Shown one piece after another: positions 20,339 through 30,169 of a DNA stretch of 64,000 bases. Position 1 is the stretch's first letter; every line of letters begins with the position of its first letter. Location: NCBI GenBank assembly GCA_000681355.2, contig JJNX02000002.1, positions 27,192 to 91,191 on the forward strand, written 5' to 3'. The notes below the pieces were generated by a model that was not told the origin of the DNA, did no database searches, and saw only the letters and a program-made list of their open reading frames with translations. The translations under genes and the position numbers were made by a program. This stretch comes from Peptococcaceae bacterium SCADC1_2_3. GTDB taxonomy: Bacteria > Bacillota > Desulfotomaculia > Desulfotomaculales > Nap2-2B.

Positions 20339-20851
20339 TCAAGGCCGGAAGTCCTGGGCTTCAAAATTAATAAAGCGTAAAGCCTGTTCGAAAAATGGTT
20401 TTACAAGCATAAACTTATCCTGGGCCAAAGAAGTTTCTGGCTTAAAATAAGCTAAAAGTTCTTTTTTAAAAAAGCCGATTTTTTGCCAGGCCGCATACGT
20501 ATTTTTCTCCCCTCCGTTAAATAAAAACGAGAAATCTTTTTGGTCAGCCAAACCGGTATCCCTTAAGATATTAATTAAACCAGTTACTAACCAGCTAGCA
20601 CTTATTTCTTTTTCGGTTAATTCTTCAGCCTTTGCATATTCTTTTCGGTCTTGAACTTGAGTTAAAAGAAAATCAAACAGCGCATAAACATCATCTTCCT
20701 GTAAAATATTTAATGACTCGACGGCTAGAACAGCTACCGCCCTAGCGCTTACTTTTTGCGTTAAACTTTCCCCATAACTCATACCAATAACCCTGCATAT
20801 TTCTTTTACTTTTTCTGCCGTCCAAAGGTCCAGGTTACAACAACCGTACAT
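20339..20851 (-). CDS. Hypothetical protein
   Basis: 170 aa intact ORF in a gene-sized gap, codon usage like neighbours; no family recognised. Confidence 0.6.
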   Translation of the reverse strand: MYGCCNLDLWTAEKVKEICRVIGMSYGESLTQKVSARAVAVLAVESLNILQEDDVYALFDFLLTQVQDRKEYAKAEELTEKEISASWLVTGLINILRDTGLADQKDFSFLFNGGEKNTYAAWQKIGFFKKELLAYFKPETSLAQDKFMLVKPFFEQALRFINFEAQDFRP

Positions 20852-20966
20852 TTTTTCAACCCTCCATTTTTAACAAGCAAATTTGTTATTGTTAGCCTAA
20901 AATTTATTATACCAAAAAATGTCCGTGCTTTCCAATTAAACTTTTATCCTAACCCGTTTATTTACT

Positions 20967-21773
20967 TTATGGTTTGCACGTTTTACACGGTTGATACCCT
21001 GTCTTTATTGCTTCCTCTCGCTTCCCAAACTCCACTCTGTTTCGCGGCGCTATTTTTTGGGCCCATTGACAGTTGGGCCGGTGGAACTTTTTAGAGTTGG
21101 AATTGCCAATGTATTTCGTTTCGGTGTTTGCCTTGTTGAAAACGGAAGCAGGCGCTGGCACCTTTATGATTCCCCACAGCCCTTTTTCCGCTTCCCTTGC
21201 CTCCTTTTGGAATTCTATAAACATATCCGCGTATTTTACATTTGGCGGAACAGTCATTACCTGAGCCATGCCAACCAGGAGTAATGCAGCGTTAAACATT
21301 ACCTTCCGCACCTCGGTCTTTGAGCTATCACGAGGCGGCATAAGCCACACGTAAGCTAAGAGACGACCGTACTTGTCCCGCTGGGCCACGTCAATTTCCA
21401 AGTAAATGGTTTTATCAGACAACTCTTTCCTGGTGTAAATTGCCGCCTCTTTCCCGTACGGCTCTATTGTGCGAGTGCTCTCCGGAGTATCTACGCCAAT
21501 GAAGCGCACTTTTTCCTTACGGCCGTTTTCCAGGCGCACATGGATCGTATCCCCGTCTACCACGTAAATAACAGTAGACTTAAGAACAGGCAAACCTTTT
21601 CTTTCAGGTAAGGCAGTTACAGGAGATTTTTCCGCTGCCTCAGGTTTATTTTCAATCTGCCCATTCATACCCCCTGGCGCTTCCGGGGCAACAACTCCTT
21701 TCCCGCAACCCGCAGGCAAAATCAATAAAATCATTAAAATTATAAAAAGACGAACCAAAAGCATTTTAGACAT
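20967..21773 (-). CDS. Lipoprotein thermonuclease (SNase-like) with C-terminal Cys/His metal-binding-like domain
   Basis: LILPAGCGKG lipobox; VDGDTIHVRLENGRKEKVRFIGVDTPEST...VAQRDKYGRLLAYVWL; C-terminal KKFHRPNCQWAQKI...GYQPCKTCKP. Confidence 0.88.
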   Translation of the reverse strand: MSKMLLVRLFIILMILLILPAGCGKGVVAPEAPGGMNGQIENKPEAAEKSPVTALPERKGLPVLKSTVIYVVDGDTIHVRLENGRKEKVRFIGVDTPESTRTIEPYGKEAAIYTRKELSDKTIYLEIDVAQRDKYGRLLAYVWLMPPRDSSKTEVRKVMFNAALLLVGMAQVMTVPPNVKYADMFIEFQKEAREAEKGLWGIIKVPAPASVFNKANTETKYIGNSNSKKFHRPNCQWAQKIAPRNRVEFGKREEAIKTGYQPCKTCKP

Positions 21774-21885
21774 GATATTTCGCTTGCTCCACTAATTCAA
21801 AAAATATATCTTGTTTTGCCGGTTTATTTATATTATACTATGTTAGGCAATAGGATAGCCGACAAAAATAACTTTATACCATTAT

Positions 21886-21962
<77 letters not shown>

Positions 21963-21977
21963 AAGGATATTTTATTT

Positions 21978-22631
21978 ATGATACGAAAGTTTCGCGGAAT
22001 ATTACTTGTAATCATTCTGCTCCTGTTCTTTTGTAAGCTGTTTAAAGATATGGCCTCCCATAAAATCTGTGCTTTCGATAGGACAATTACCCATTTAATC
22101 AGATACTACACAAACTCAGAAATAACAGTAGTAATGAAAGGTATCACTTTACTGGGTTCTGCCAACGTAATATTTCTAATTGCAATAGGGACAATCTCCA
22201 CCTTTTTTATCCTGCGACGGCAACTATTAGAACCTCTATTTTTGACTGTTGCTACAACGGGAAGCTGGCTATTGAGCGAGTTATTAAAATGGAGTTTTCA
22301 CCGGCCCCGTCCAACTGTAAACCAACTATTAAATATCACCGGCTACAGCTTTCCCAGTGCCCATTCCATGGTAAGCTTGGTTTTATATGGCGCCATTGCC
22401 TATTTGCTTTGGATACGTTTACCTTCCACACGCTTGCGTTGGTTTTTAACAAGCAGCTTTGTTTTGCTTATCGTTTTTATCGGCATAAGCAGAATTTATT
22501 TAGGAGTCCATTATCCCAGTGATGTGTTGGCTGGATTTGCCGCCGGTGGAATTTGGCTAACCTGTTGTGTGCTGGCACTAAATGTTGTTAGTTACCGTAC
22601 GAGGTTAGCCCGCAAGGATCTGATCAATTAA
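21978..22631 (+). CDS. PAP2-family phosphatase
   Basis: KWSFHRPRPTVNQ...YSFPSAHSMVSL...GISRIYLGVHYPSDVLAGFAAG. Confidence 0.9.
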   Translation: MIRKFRGILLVIILLLFFCKLFKDMASHKICAFDRTITHLIRYYTNSEITVVMKGITLLGSANVIFLIAIGTISTFFILRRQLLEPLFLTVATTGSWLLSELLKWSFHRPRPTVNQLLNITGYSFPSAHSMVSLVLYGAIAYLLWIRLPSTRLRWFLTSSFVLLIVFIGISRIYLGVHYPSDVLAGFAAGGIWLTCCVLALNVVSYRTRLARKDLIN

Positions 22632-22665
22632 ACCGCTTATTGGAGAGCGCTTAAGCGGTTGTTTC
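22631..22665 (+). terminator. Rho-independent terminator
   Basis: AACCGCTTattggagagcgcttAAGCGGTTGTTT directly after the PAP2 stop codon. Confidence 0.7.
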
Positions 22666-22889
22666 AATTCTCTCTTAGGGTAATTTTTACTAATACCGAG
22701 AGTTTACATAATACTATGTTCCTTTCAGTATGGCGCGTAATTTTGAGTTTTAAGAAAGAATTAAGGCTCATTGCTTACGGCAAAAGTTTCGCCACTTGGT
22801 CTGGTTAAATATGACATTACCCAAACGAACGATGCTCACTTTATTTTGCGGAACCGCTATTTTTTTCTTTCTTAAGTTTAAGCCTTAAT

Positions 22890-23801
22890 TTAAGCCCGGG
22901 GATGGGTCTGGTTATAAACTTCTCTTAAACGTACATCAGTCAAGTGAGTGTAAATCTGGGTAGTAGTAATATCTACGTGTCCCAGTAATTCCTGGACTGA
23001 CCTTAGATCAGCCCCGTTTTCTAACAGGTGAGTGGCAAATGAATGGCGTATAGTATGAGGAGCAATTTCTTTTTTAATGCCCGCTAGGCGGGCGTATTTT
23101 TTAATAATTTTCCAAAAACCCTGCCTGGTAAGCTGTGTGCCCCTTTGGTTGACAAATAATATTTTAGTTCTTTTGTTTTTAAGGAGCTTTGACCTTCCTT
23201 GCGTAAGGTATAGGGAAACATAACGGGCGGCTACCGACCCCAGGGGAATAATCCGCTCCCGGGACCCTTTTCCCAAAGCCAGCACAAAACCATGCTCTAA
23301 ATCAAGATGCTCTAATTCAAGAGAAATAAGCTCGGTTACCCGCATGCCGGTAGCGTATAAAAGCTCTAACATTGCTTTGTCACGCAGTCCCGCCGGTTTG
23401 GCTAGGGAAGGTTGACTTAAAAGAGTTTCAACCTCCCGGAAAGTAAGCACCTGAGGCAAGTGCTGGACGAGGTGCGGGGATTCCAGGCTATCTGTTGGGT
23501 CAACACTAACATACTCTTCGTTTAAAAGAAAACGGTAAAATGATCGAATGGCGGCTAAATGACGGGAAATTGTAGCCGGTGTAAGGTTTTTCCGGTGAAG
23601 TTTTAACAAGTATGCCTGCACTGTTTGCCGGTTTATTTGGGTTGTCAGATCTAATTCTTTTTTAAGACAATAGGAAAAAAAATCCCTAAGGTCAAAACGG
23701 TAAGAAACCAGAGTATTTAAGGCCAGCCCTTTTTCTACGGCTAAATAATTTAAAAAATTGGTCAATAATTCTTCCGGATTTTCCGCTTTTGTACTTTCCA
23801 T
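22890..23801 (-). CDS. xerD: Tyrosine recombinase XerC/XerD
   Basis: FLNYLAVEKGLALNTLVSYRFDLRDF...YATGMRVTELISL...HTIRHSFATHLLENGADLRSVQELLGHVDITTTQIYTH; catalytic R-H-R-H-Y present. Confidence 0.88.
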   Translation of the reverse strand: MESTKAENPEELLTNFLNYLAVEKGLALNTLVSYRFDLRDFFSYCLKKELDLTTQINRQTVQAYLLKLHRKNLTPATISRHLAAIRSFYRFLLNEEYVSVDPTDSLESPHLVQHLPQVLTFREVETLLSQPSLAKPAGLRDKAMLELLYATGMRVTELISLELEHLDLEHGFVLALGKGSRERIIPLGSVAARYVSLYLTQGRSKLLKNKRTKILFVNQRGTQLTRQGFWKIIKKYARLAGIKKEIAPHTIRHSFATHLLENGADLRSVQELLGHVDITTTQIYTHLTDVRLREVYNQTHPRA

Positions 23802-23822
23802 TTGCTTAGCCGGTCCTTTCTA

Positions 23823-24932
23823 TTAAATTCGAATTAGCCGATATTTTCTTGTGCCTAAGCCGGTTTCTTCACCATACTTTAGCTGGCGCTGCCAGTCTAT
23901 CGTGGGCCAAAGAGCTTTAAATTTATCTTCTCCTTCGGGGCACGCGGCAAGACGTGAATTAGGCAAACCTCTTTCTTTATTCACCAAATCTACGCAGGCC
24001 TGATCCAGGGCTACCGGATCAAGCGAAGCCAATATACCAATATCTCTTACGATTGAAGCATCCGTCCAGCCGTAACAGTCGCACTCCGGGGAAACATTTT
24101 GGACAAAATTAATAAAACCGGCTTTGCCTGGTTTATTTTGCAATACTCCGGCACAATACTCAACTATTTTTTCCTGGATAATGTCCGGTTCAGTCTTCCA
24201 GTTAATGGCAATTGCTTGCTCAGGACAGGTGACGGTACATTCCCCACAGCCAATACATTTTTTAGAATCAATGGTGGCCTTAAAAATTTTTCTATTAACT
24301 TTAATAGCCCCGGCAGGACACCATTTACTGCAACGGGCACAACCCATACATTTTTCCTGATTTATTTCCGGCAAAATATCGGAATGCATCATTTGTTTGC
24401 CGCTGCGGGAACCAGAACCCATACCCAGATTTTTTAATGCTCCGCCAAAACCAGTAGCTTCGTGACCTTTAAAATGGCTAACCACCAGTAAGGCATCGGC
24501 ATGGTAAATGGCACTGCTTATTTTTACTTCTTTAAAGTGTTTTAGCTGCACCGGTACATTAAGAAAATCTTTGCCCGTCAGGCCATCAGCAATAATTAAA
24601 GGAGCATCCACCACGGCGTAAGCAAAACCATTTTCAATGGCTATTTGCAAGTGATCAACGGCATTGGCCCGGCTGCCCACGTAAAGTGTATTGGCATCCG
24701 TGAGAAAAGGTTTTCCGCCTATTGATTTTACTATATTTACCAGTCTCCGGATATATTGGGGACGAATGTAGCCGGTATTTCCCCTTTCCCCAAAATGTAA
24801 TTTAAAAGCCACTAAATCTTTGGGGGCCACAATTTCCCTTAACCTGGCCTGAACAAACAGCTTTTCTACTTTTTCCAAAAGGCCTTGTCCGGGCGTGATG
24901 CGCAAATCGGCCCAATAAACCTCGGCGGCCAT
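23823..24932 (-). CDS. DUF362 protein with 2x[4Fe-4S] ferredoxin domain
   Basis: VAFKLHFGERGNTGYIRPQ...CMGCARCSKWCPAGAI...CIGCGECTVTCPEQAI. Confidence 0.88.
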   Translation of the reverse strand: MAAEVYWADLRITPGQGLLEKVEKLFVQARLREIVAPKDLVAFKLHFGERGNTGYIRPQYIRRLVNIVKSIGGKPFLTDANTLYVGSRANAVDHLQIAIENGFAYAVVDAPLIIADGLTGKDFLNVPVQLKHFKEVKISSAIYHADALLVVSHFKGHEATGFGGALKNLGMGSGSRSGKQMMHSDILPEINQEKCMGCARCSKWCPAGAIKVNRKIFKATIDSKKCIGCGECTVTCPEQAIAINWKTEPDIIQEKIVEYCAGVLQNKPGKAGFINFVQNVSPECDCYGWTDASIVRDIGILASLDPVALDQACVDLVNKERGLPNSRLAACPEGEDKFKALWPTIDWQRQLKYGEETGLGTRKYRLIRI

Positions 24933-24989
24933 TTTTTCACCTCAATTATATAAAATTCTTCCTGATTGATTTTTTTCCTGTTTTTAAGT

Positions 24990-25616
24990 TTAAAAATATT
25001 TAACTATAACCTGGGTTAACCAGGAAGAAAAATAAGCTTTTATAAAAGCAGATCCTAGAATTACTACGGTTATAACCAGCATTATCAAAGTGTAACGCAA
25101 AAAGGTGGGCCACAGGGCAAAATTAAAGTTTCTGGGCTTGCGGACAAGGTATAAAGAAAAAGAAATAGCTGTTCCGGCCCCTATTATTAAGGCCGGCAGG
25201 TATAAAAGACCGGCGGGCAAAATAGCGGCGGCGAATAAAAAAAACCCCGGCCAGCCAATATTTTGGACCAAAAAAAATGTCGTAAACCCGAAGATAAAAC
25301 CCTGCCCAAAAATTAACCCCAGGATTAACGGGACACCAATCACCGTTAACCCTAATAAATATACTATTCCAATAATAATTAAATGATCTGCCAGCGTACT
25401 TTTAACTACCGTAAGAGACGTGACGGGTAACTGCCCTGCCTGACTGGTGAATTTATTTACTAATCTAGCTAATTCGTTGACCTGGTTGGAAGGAAGGCAG
25501 TTTACACCCTTGCCGCCACTAATTACGCCCGACGTAAAGACAACCGCGATAATCAGGTAAAGTAGCCAGCTTTGCCGGATATGGCTCATAAAAGACCGTA
25601 GCCAGCTTTGAAGCAC
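24990..25616 (-). CDS. spoIIM: Stage II sporulation protein M
   Basis: SpoIIM-like membrane topology; FTSGVISGG...GLIFGQGFIFGFTTFFLVQNIGWPGFFLFAAAILPAGLLYLPALI. Confidence 0.85.
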   Translation of the reverse strand: MLQSWLRSFMSHIRQSWLLYLIIAVVFTSGVISGGKGVNCLPSNQVNELARLVNKFTSQAGQLPVTSLTVVKSTLADHLIIIGIVYLLGLTVIGVPLILGLIFGQGFIFGFTTFFLVQNIGWPGFFLFAAAILPAGLLYLPALIIGAGTAISFSLYLVRKPRNFNFALWPTFLRYTLIMLVITVVILGSAFIKAYFSSWLTQVIVKYF

Positions 25617-25756
25617 CTTTTTTCTTCCTTTCCCTGCCTCTTCTTTGTTTATACATTTTGTACTTGTTTTATACTTATGGAAGAAAAAAAGGATTTATAC
25701 CGGTGGACAGAAAAGCAATAGTAGAGCAATGCGGACCGGCCCGAAACTTTATTAGT

Positions 25757-27226
25757 TTATTCTGGCAGCGATAAATCCAACTGAAAGCGCACGGGTCCCC
25801 GATATTTTTTACCATTATTTAAACTGAAAGATTTATGCAAAGCGTACTTAGAATCGGGATGTGACCAAGACGTGGCTATCGCTCCGTGTCCTTTTGGAAA
25901 AACCGTTACCTCAACCGTTCCCGGATCTGTACCCTCTTTAAGATAATCTAACGGTGCAAGAGAAGCCTCTTTATCAACCAAGTCGTCCTGCTCCGATACA
26001 CACAGCAGCCACCTTATTTTTTTATCTTCAATATGCCTCAGGTTAAGTTCCCTGCCGAACAACCTTACGGGCAGAGTTCCGTCTTTGGTTATGGGTATAG
26101 TGTAAGAATCATAGCTCATTTTAACAATATTTTCGGGAAGATCTCTCCGGTCGCAAACCAACCAATAGTTTACGGCTGCTGCCGTTTTACTAATGCCTCC
26201 GTTTTCAAAGTTTTGCAGTTCCTTTAAAAAAACAGCCACGGGTGTTTCGCGCTCAATACTCTTCAGTTTATATACCCATGACATTATATCCCCGTCAACC
26301 ACCTGATTGCCGTTGGGTAAAACTTTAGTGGCGTAACCTAAATCCTTAAACCTTGGAGGTAGATTTTTCATGTATTCTACAAGAGAACCGCTTTTTGTGC
26401 CATCCACCGGCGCCACGCACGTTATAACGGCATCAGCCAGTTCGTCCAGTTTGCCCGAAAGGATACTGCACAAAGCAATAAAACCTCCCTGACAGAAGCC
26501 ATTTAAAGTTACTTTCTTACCATATTTTTCTTTTAACTGACTACAGAAAAACATAGTATCGTTTATATCGTCTTCGCCGGTCATTGCCTGTACTTCCGGA
26601 GTATTTTCAATGTCTTTTACTACTCGCAAGTAGGTCGGTATCCCTTGATTTGCGAAGGCATGTACATAGCTTTTTTGCTCTTTAGGTAAAAAGGCGAGGA
26701 TATTTGGACCTAACACGTAAGGTGGTATAACAAGAATTGGTTTTTTGCCGTTTGTTTGAGCAGGTTCCATGTTTTTGTCGACCGGAAGTATTTTATAGAG
26801 CATAAAACGGTCTGTCTCGCTCACCTTAACGCATTCACCCTTTTCGGGATGAAGGCCGTATTCTGTCTTAATTTCTTTTAAAGCCTTCGGATATTCAAAG
26901 GCCATCATATCTATACCTCTCAACAATGCCGACAGATAACTGTAGAGAGTTTCTCCTTCTTCGTATAATACGGTATTCAACCATGCGTTAAACAATCTTT
27001 GATTATAATTAAATACAGCTTTCAGACTGCCTTTATAACTTTCTTCGATAAGCCAAAAATTAAACCGCAAAAGCTCTAAAGAATCATACATATTCTGGTA
27101 TACTGTTGTCCTTGCTGATTTTTCCCGCTCTACCCTTAAAAAAGCCTCGAACGATTTCCAAAAGGGCAACATATAATCAAATTGATATTTTTCTGTTATT
27201 TGCGTTATTTCCATTTTTATAACCAT
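25757..27226 (-). CDS. PHA synthase-like alpha/beta hydrolase
   Basis: KPILVIPPYVLGPNILAFLPKEQKSYVHAFANQGIPTYLRV and Cys nucleophile elbow LNGFCQGGFIAL, as in PhaC (GxCxGG). Confidence 0.7.
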   Translation of the reverse strand: MVIKMEITQITEKYQFDYMLPFWKSFEAFLRVEREKSARTTVYQNMYDSLELLRFNFWLIEESYKGSLKAVFNYNQRLFNAWLNTVLYEEGETLYSYLSALLRGIDMMAFEYPKALKEIKTEYGLHPEKGECVKVSETDRFMLYKILPVDKNMEPAQTNGKKPILVIPPYVLGPNILAFLPKEQKSYVHAFANQGIPTYLRVVKDIENTPEVQAMTGEDDINDTMFFCSQLKEKYGKKVTLNGFCQGGFIALCSILSGKLDELADAVITCVAPVDGTKSGSLVEYMKNLPPRFKDLGYATKVLPNGNQVVDGDIMSWVYKLKSIERETPVAVFLKELQNFENGGISKTAAAVNYWLVCDRRDLPENIVKMSYDSYTIPITKDGTLPVRLFGRELNLRHIEDKKIRWLLCVSEQDDLVDKEASLAPLDYLKEGTDPGTVEVTVFPKGHGAIATSWSHPDSKYALHKSFSLNNGKKYRGPVRFQLDLSLPE

Positions 27227-27243
27227 CCCTTTCTTTCTGGAGC

Positions 27244-27816
27244 TTAAACAAGATTTAGGACGCGTGCCAAGCCGTAAGCCATTTCATTGGCCAAACCCTG
27301 CAGGAAACTTTCATCAGCTAGTTTTTCAGCGTCGGTTGATGTATCAATAAAAAGACACTCAAGCAAAACGGCTGGCATGGCAGTAGAGCGCAACACGGCA
27401 AAATTAGCTGCTTTTTTGCCCTGACCATGTTCTTTTACATTTATTTTCTTTAGATAAGCCATAATTTGATCGTGTAAAATCGCCCGCAGTTCATCAGTAT
27501 GTTTTTCCACTGCCGTTGAATGAACATAGCTTTCAAAGCCTGTTCCCCCGCCGGCGTTGATATGAATACTACAAAAGTAATCTGCTTTCAACCGGTTGGC
27601 AATGTTAGCCCGCTCATAAAGCGATACGTAACGATCATCTTCTCTGGTGAATTTAACGTTTAAATCATAAGGAGCCAGTTTTTCGGCGCAAACCTTTGCC
27701 AGTTTTAAAGTTAAGTCTTTTTCCTTTAGTAGCACAGGCATCTTGCCTGTGGTTTTTCCAACTGCCCCAGGGTCTTCTCCACCATGGCCAGGATCCAGAA
27801 CTAAAATTTTAGGCAT
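27244..27816 (-). CDS. N-acetylmuramoyl-L-alanine amidase (Amidase_3), carrying an in-frame palindromic repeat
   Basis: KILVLDPGHGGEDPGAVGKTTGKMPVLLKEKDLTLKLAK...RANIANRLKADYFCSIHINAGGGTGFESY...VLLECLFIDTSTDAEKL. Confidence 0.9.
   Translation of the reverse strand: MPKILVLDPGHGGEDPGAVGKTTGKMPVLLKEKDLTLKLAKVCAEKLAPYDLNVKFTREDDRYVSLYERANIANRLKADYFCSIHINAGGGTGFESYVHSTAVEKHTDELRAILHDQIMAYLKKINVKEHGQGKKAANFAVLRSTAMPAVLLECLFIDTSTDAEKLADESFLQGLANEMAYGLARVLNLV
27728..27757 (-). repeat. Palindromic repeat (short form) inside the amidase gene
   Basis: AGTAGCACAGGCATCTTGCCTGTGGTTTTT; same core as 34823..34901 and 47684..47762; encodes KTTGKMPVLL. Confidence 0.75.
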
Positions 27817-28000
27817 TTCTAATCCTCCCAAGCTTATTTACTTGTTTTTGTTATATCAACCAGATATTATCGTAATGCTATCTATGTTTCTAGAAATATC
27901 CTAAATTACTTTATTCTATAAATATTTTCTTTTTCCTTCATATTTCGCGAAAAGAATAGTATTATAATTAAACAAAAACTGAACGGGTGAAAATACAGCC

Positions 28001-28291
28001 ATGAAATGTTGTTCAGTTCGATTTTACGCTGAACTCAATGATTTTTTTCCCCGGGAGCGAAGGCAAGTTGCCTTCAACCATTTCTTTTCCGGGCAGCCTA
28101 CCATTAAGGACTTAATCGAGTCCCTGGGTGCACCCCATACTGAAGTGGATTTAATCCTGATTAACGGTGAGTCCGTGGAATTCTCCCGGCGAGTGCAAAA
28201 CGGCGACCGTATCAGCGTTTATCCAGTTTTCGAAACCATTAATATTTCTTCCATCATACATGTCCGCCCTTTTGGATCAGGCGGGCCTTAA
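28001..28291 (+). CDS. Stand-alone Mut7-C ubiquitin-like (MoaD/ThiS fold) domain protein
   Basis: VRFYAELNDFFPRERRQVAFNHFFSGQPTIKDLIESLGAPHTEVDLILINGESVEFSRRVQNGDRISVYPVFE; the ORF stops where the Mut7-C nuclease domain normally follows. Confidence 0.7.
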   Translation: MKCCSVRFYAELNDFFPRERRQVAFNHFFSGQPTIKDLIESLGAPHTEVDLILINGESVEFSRRVQNGDRISVYPVFETINISSIIHVRPFGSGGP

Positions 28292-28296
28292 AAAAA

Positions 28297-28324
28297 TAAC
28301 TGCTTTGAAGCAGTTATCGAAAAC
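28297..28324 (+). terminator. Hairpin terminator
   Basis: GATAACTGCTTtgAAGCAGTTATC-like stem right after the Mut7-C ubiquitin ORF. Confidence 0.55.
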
Positions 28325-28400
28325 TAATCGGAACCTACTAATCTGATAGGGGCCGAAAAATTATTGTCCCAAATCTCAGAGCGAAAATTAACATATTAAA

Positions 28401-28489
28401 TGGTGCCGGAGACCGGACTTGAACCGGTACAGTGATTACTCACCGCGGGATTTTAAGTCCCGTGCGTCTGCCAATTCCGCCACTCCGGC
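28401..28489 (-). tRNA. tRNA-Leu(TAA)
   Basis: Minus strand GCCGGAGTGGCGGAATTGGCAGACGCACGGGACTTAAAATCCCGCGGTGAGTAATCACTGTACCGGTTCAAGTCCGGTCTCCGGCACCA; long variable arm, anticodon TAA. Confidence 0.96.
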
Positions 28490-28552
28490 AACAAGACTCA
28501 TCACTACAAATTTACCATAATAATTGTGAGTTTGTCAACCGGCTTTATGTTG

Positions 28553-28774
28553 CTATACCTGGATTACTTCTTTAACTTCGGGAATTGATTGTTTAATTGT
28601 GCGCTCAATTCCTTGTTTTAATGTGAATGTGGACATGGGGCAACAGCCGCAGGCTCCTGTAAGCCGCACTTTTACCACGCCATCGTCAGTAACATCTACT
28701 AATTCTACATTCCCACCGTCTCTTTCTAAGGCGGGTCTTATTTTGTCCAAAACATCCTCTACTTTTGTGCGCAT
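28553..28774 (-). CDS. NifU-like C-terminal domain (Fe-S scaffold) protein
   Basis: [63 protein letters not shown]. Confidence 0.92.
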   Translation of the reverse strand: MRTKVEDVLDKIRPALERDGGNVELVDVTDDGVVKVRLTGACGCCPMSTFTLKQGIERTIKQSIPEVKEVIQV

Positions 28775-28987
28775 TCTACCTCAAAACTCCTTTCTTTTTT
28801 CTGCTTATTTCCTAGTCTTGATTATCCCTAAAACCATTTTAACTAAGCTCTCTTTATAATATCCAAAAGCAGTTTTATTAGCAAGAAGAATTTAAAGCAT
28901 ATTTTTGTTTATAATCTTATAATCCTTGAAAACTAAGGTTTTTCAATATTTATAGCCTAAAAAGGGGTGATTAAAAAATATCATTTT

Positions 28988-30169
28988 TTATTCCTGCCTT
29001 AAAGCTTCAATGGGGTTCATTTTAGCCGCCCTACCGGCAGGATATAAGCCAAAGAAAATACCAATGGCGGCGGAAAAGGCAAAGGCAATAAGCACGGTAC
29101 CAAAGGAAATTAAAGGCGGCCATTTGGCCAGGCGGGCAACCAGCATTGAGCCCCCGGCCCCAATGATAATTCCCAAAAGACCCCCGGCCAGACACAAGAC
29201 TATCGCTTCAATTAAAAACTGCTTTAGGATATCCTTTCGCCTGGCCCCCAGGGCCAGGCGAATACCGATTTCACGCGTTCTTTCCGTAACCGAGACCAGC
29301 ATAATGTTCATTACCCCAATGCCGCCTACCAGCAAGGAAATACCGGCTACCGCCCCAATAATCAGGGTAATTATGCCGGTTATTTTACCGGCAATTTTCA
29401 TTTGCTCTTCCAGGCTGATGGCTTTATAGCGGTCTTTAACGTTATGACGGCGCTCTAAAACTATTACCGCTTTGGCCATAGCGGCACTAATTTTTTCCCG
29501 GTTAGCCACTATACCTTCCATTTGTTGAATTATCCTTTGACCCGATATATCCTGGGCAAAGCTCAAAGGTACATAGATTCTTTTGATGGTCTGGATTCCC
29601 AAAAAGCCGCCTTCTTCTTTGGTTAAACCAATCACTTGGACCGGACGGTTATTGATGGTGACCCTTTTGCCCACGGGGTCAAGGCGGCCAAAGATTTCTT
29701 CGGCCAGGGCCTGGTCCAGCACAACAACCGCCCTGGTTGTTCCCGGCCTTTGACTAAGAAAACGGCCCTTTACCACTTTAACGTTGGCAATTTGAGCATA
29801 ATCAGCCTCCGTGCCAATTACCTGGGCCGGTTTTTTATCTTTTGGCCCCCGCACTACGGCCGAAATATAATTGGTTGGGGCCAGGTAAGTAATTTCCGGC
29901 ACTAATTCTTTTATTACGGCTATATCCTGATAGGTAAAGTCATGCTCTCCCAGTGGTTCTCCTTCCTGCCAGTTTACGGAAATGGCAAAAATATTAGTCC
30001 CTATTTTCTGCAGTTCAGCCATTAATACGGCCTGACCTCCTTGTCCTACGGCTACCACGGTAATTACAGCGGCAATACCAATCACAACGCCCAGGATAGT
30101 TAGGGAAGAGCGCATTTTATTTACCCAAAGACTTTCCAGGGCAAGGCGTAAACCTTCGATGAAATTCAC
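28988..30169 (-). CDS. MacB-type ABC transporter permease
   Basis: ALESLWVNKMRSSLTILGVVIGIAAVITVVAVGQGG...GGIGVMNIMLVSVTERTREIGIRLALGARRKDIL...YPAGRAAKMNPIEALRQE. Confidence 0.93.
   Translation of the reverse strand: MNFIEGLRLALESLWVNKMRSSLTILGVVIGIAAVITVVAVGQGGQAVLMAELQKIGTNIFAISVNWQEGEPLGEHDFTYQDIAVIKELVPEITYLAPTNYISAVVRGPKDKKPAQVIGTEADYAQIANVKVVKGRFLSQRPGTTRAVVVLDQALAEEIFGRLDPVGKRVTINNRPVQVIGLTKEEGGFLGIQTIKRIYVPLSFAQDISGQRIIQQMEGIVANREKISAAMAKAVIVLERRHNVKDRYKAISLEEQMKIAGKITGIITLIIGAVAGISLLVGGIGVMNIMLVSVTERTREIGIRLALGARRKDILKQFLIEAIVLCLAGGLLGIIIGAGGSMLVARLAKWPPLISFGTVLIAFAFSAAIGIFFGLYPAGRAAKMNPIEALRQE

Noticed and set aside
22680-22885. Inverted AAGAAAGAATTAAGGC-like words between PAP2 and xerD genes as another MITE
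   Set aside because: Arms are interrupted and out of order; too weak without a second copy.
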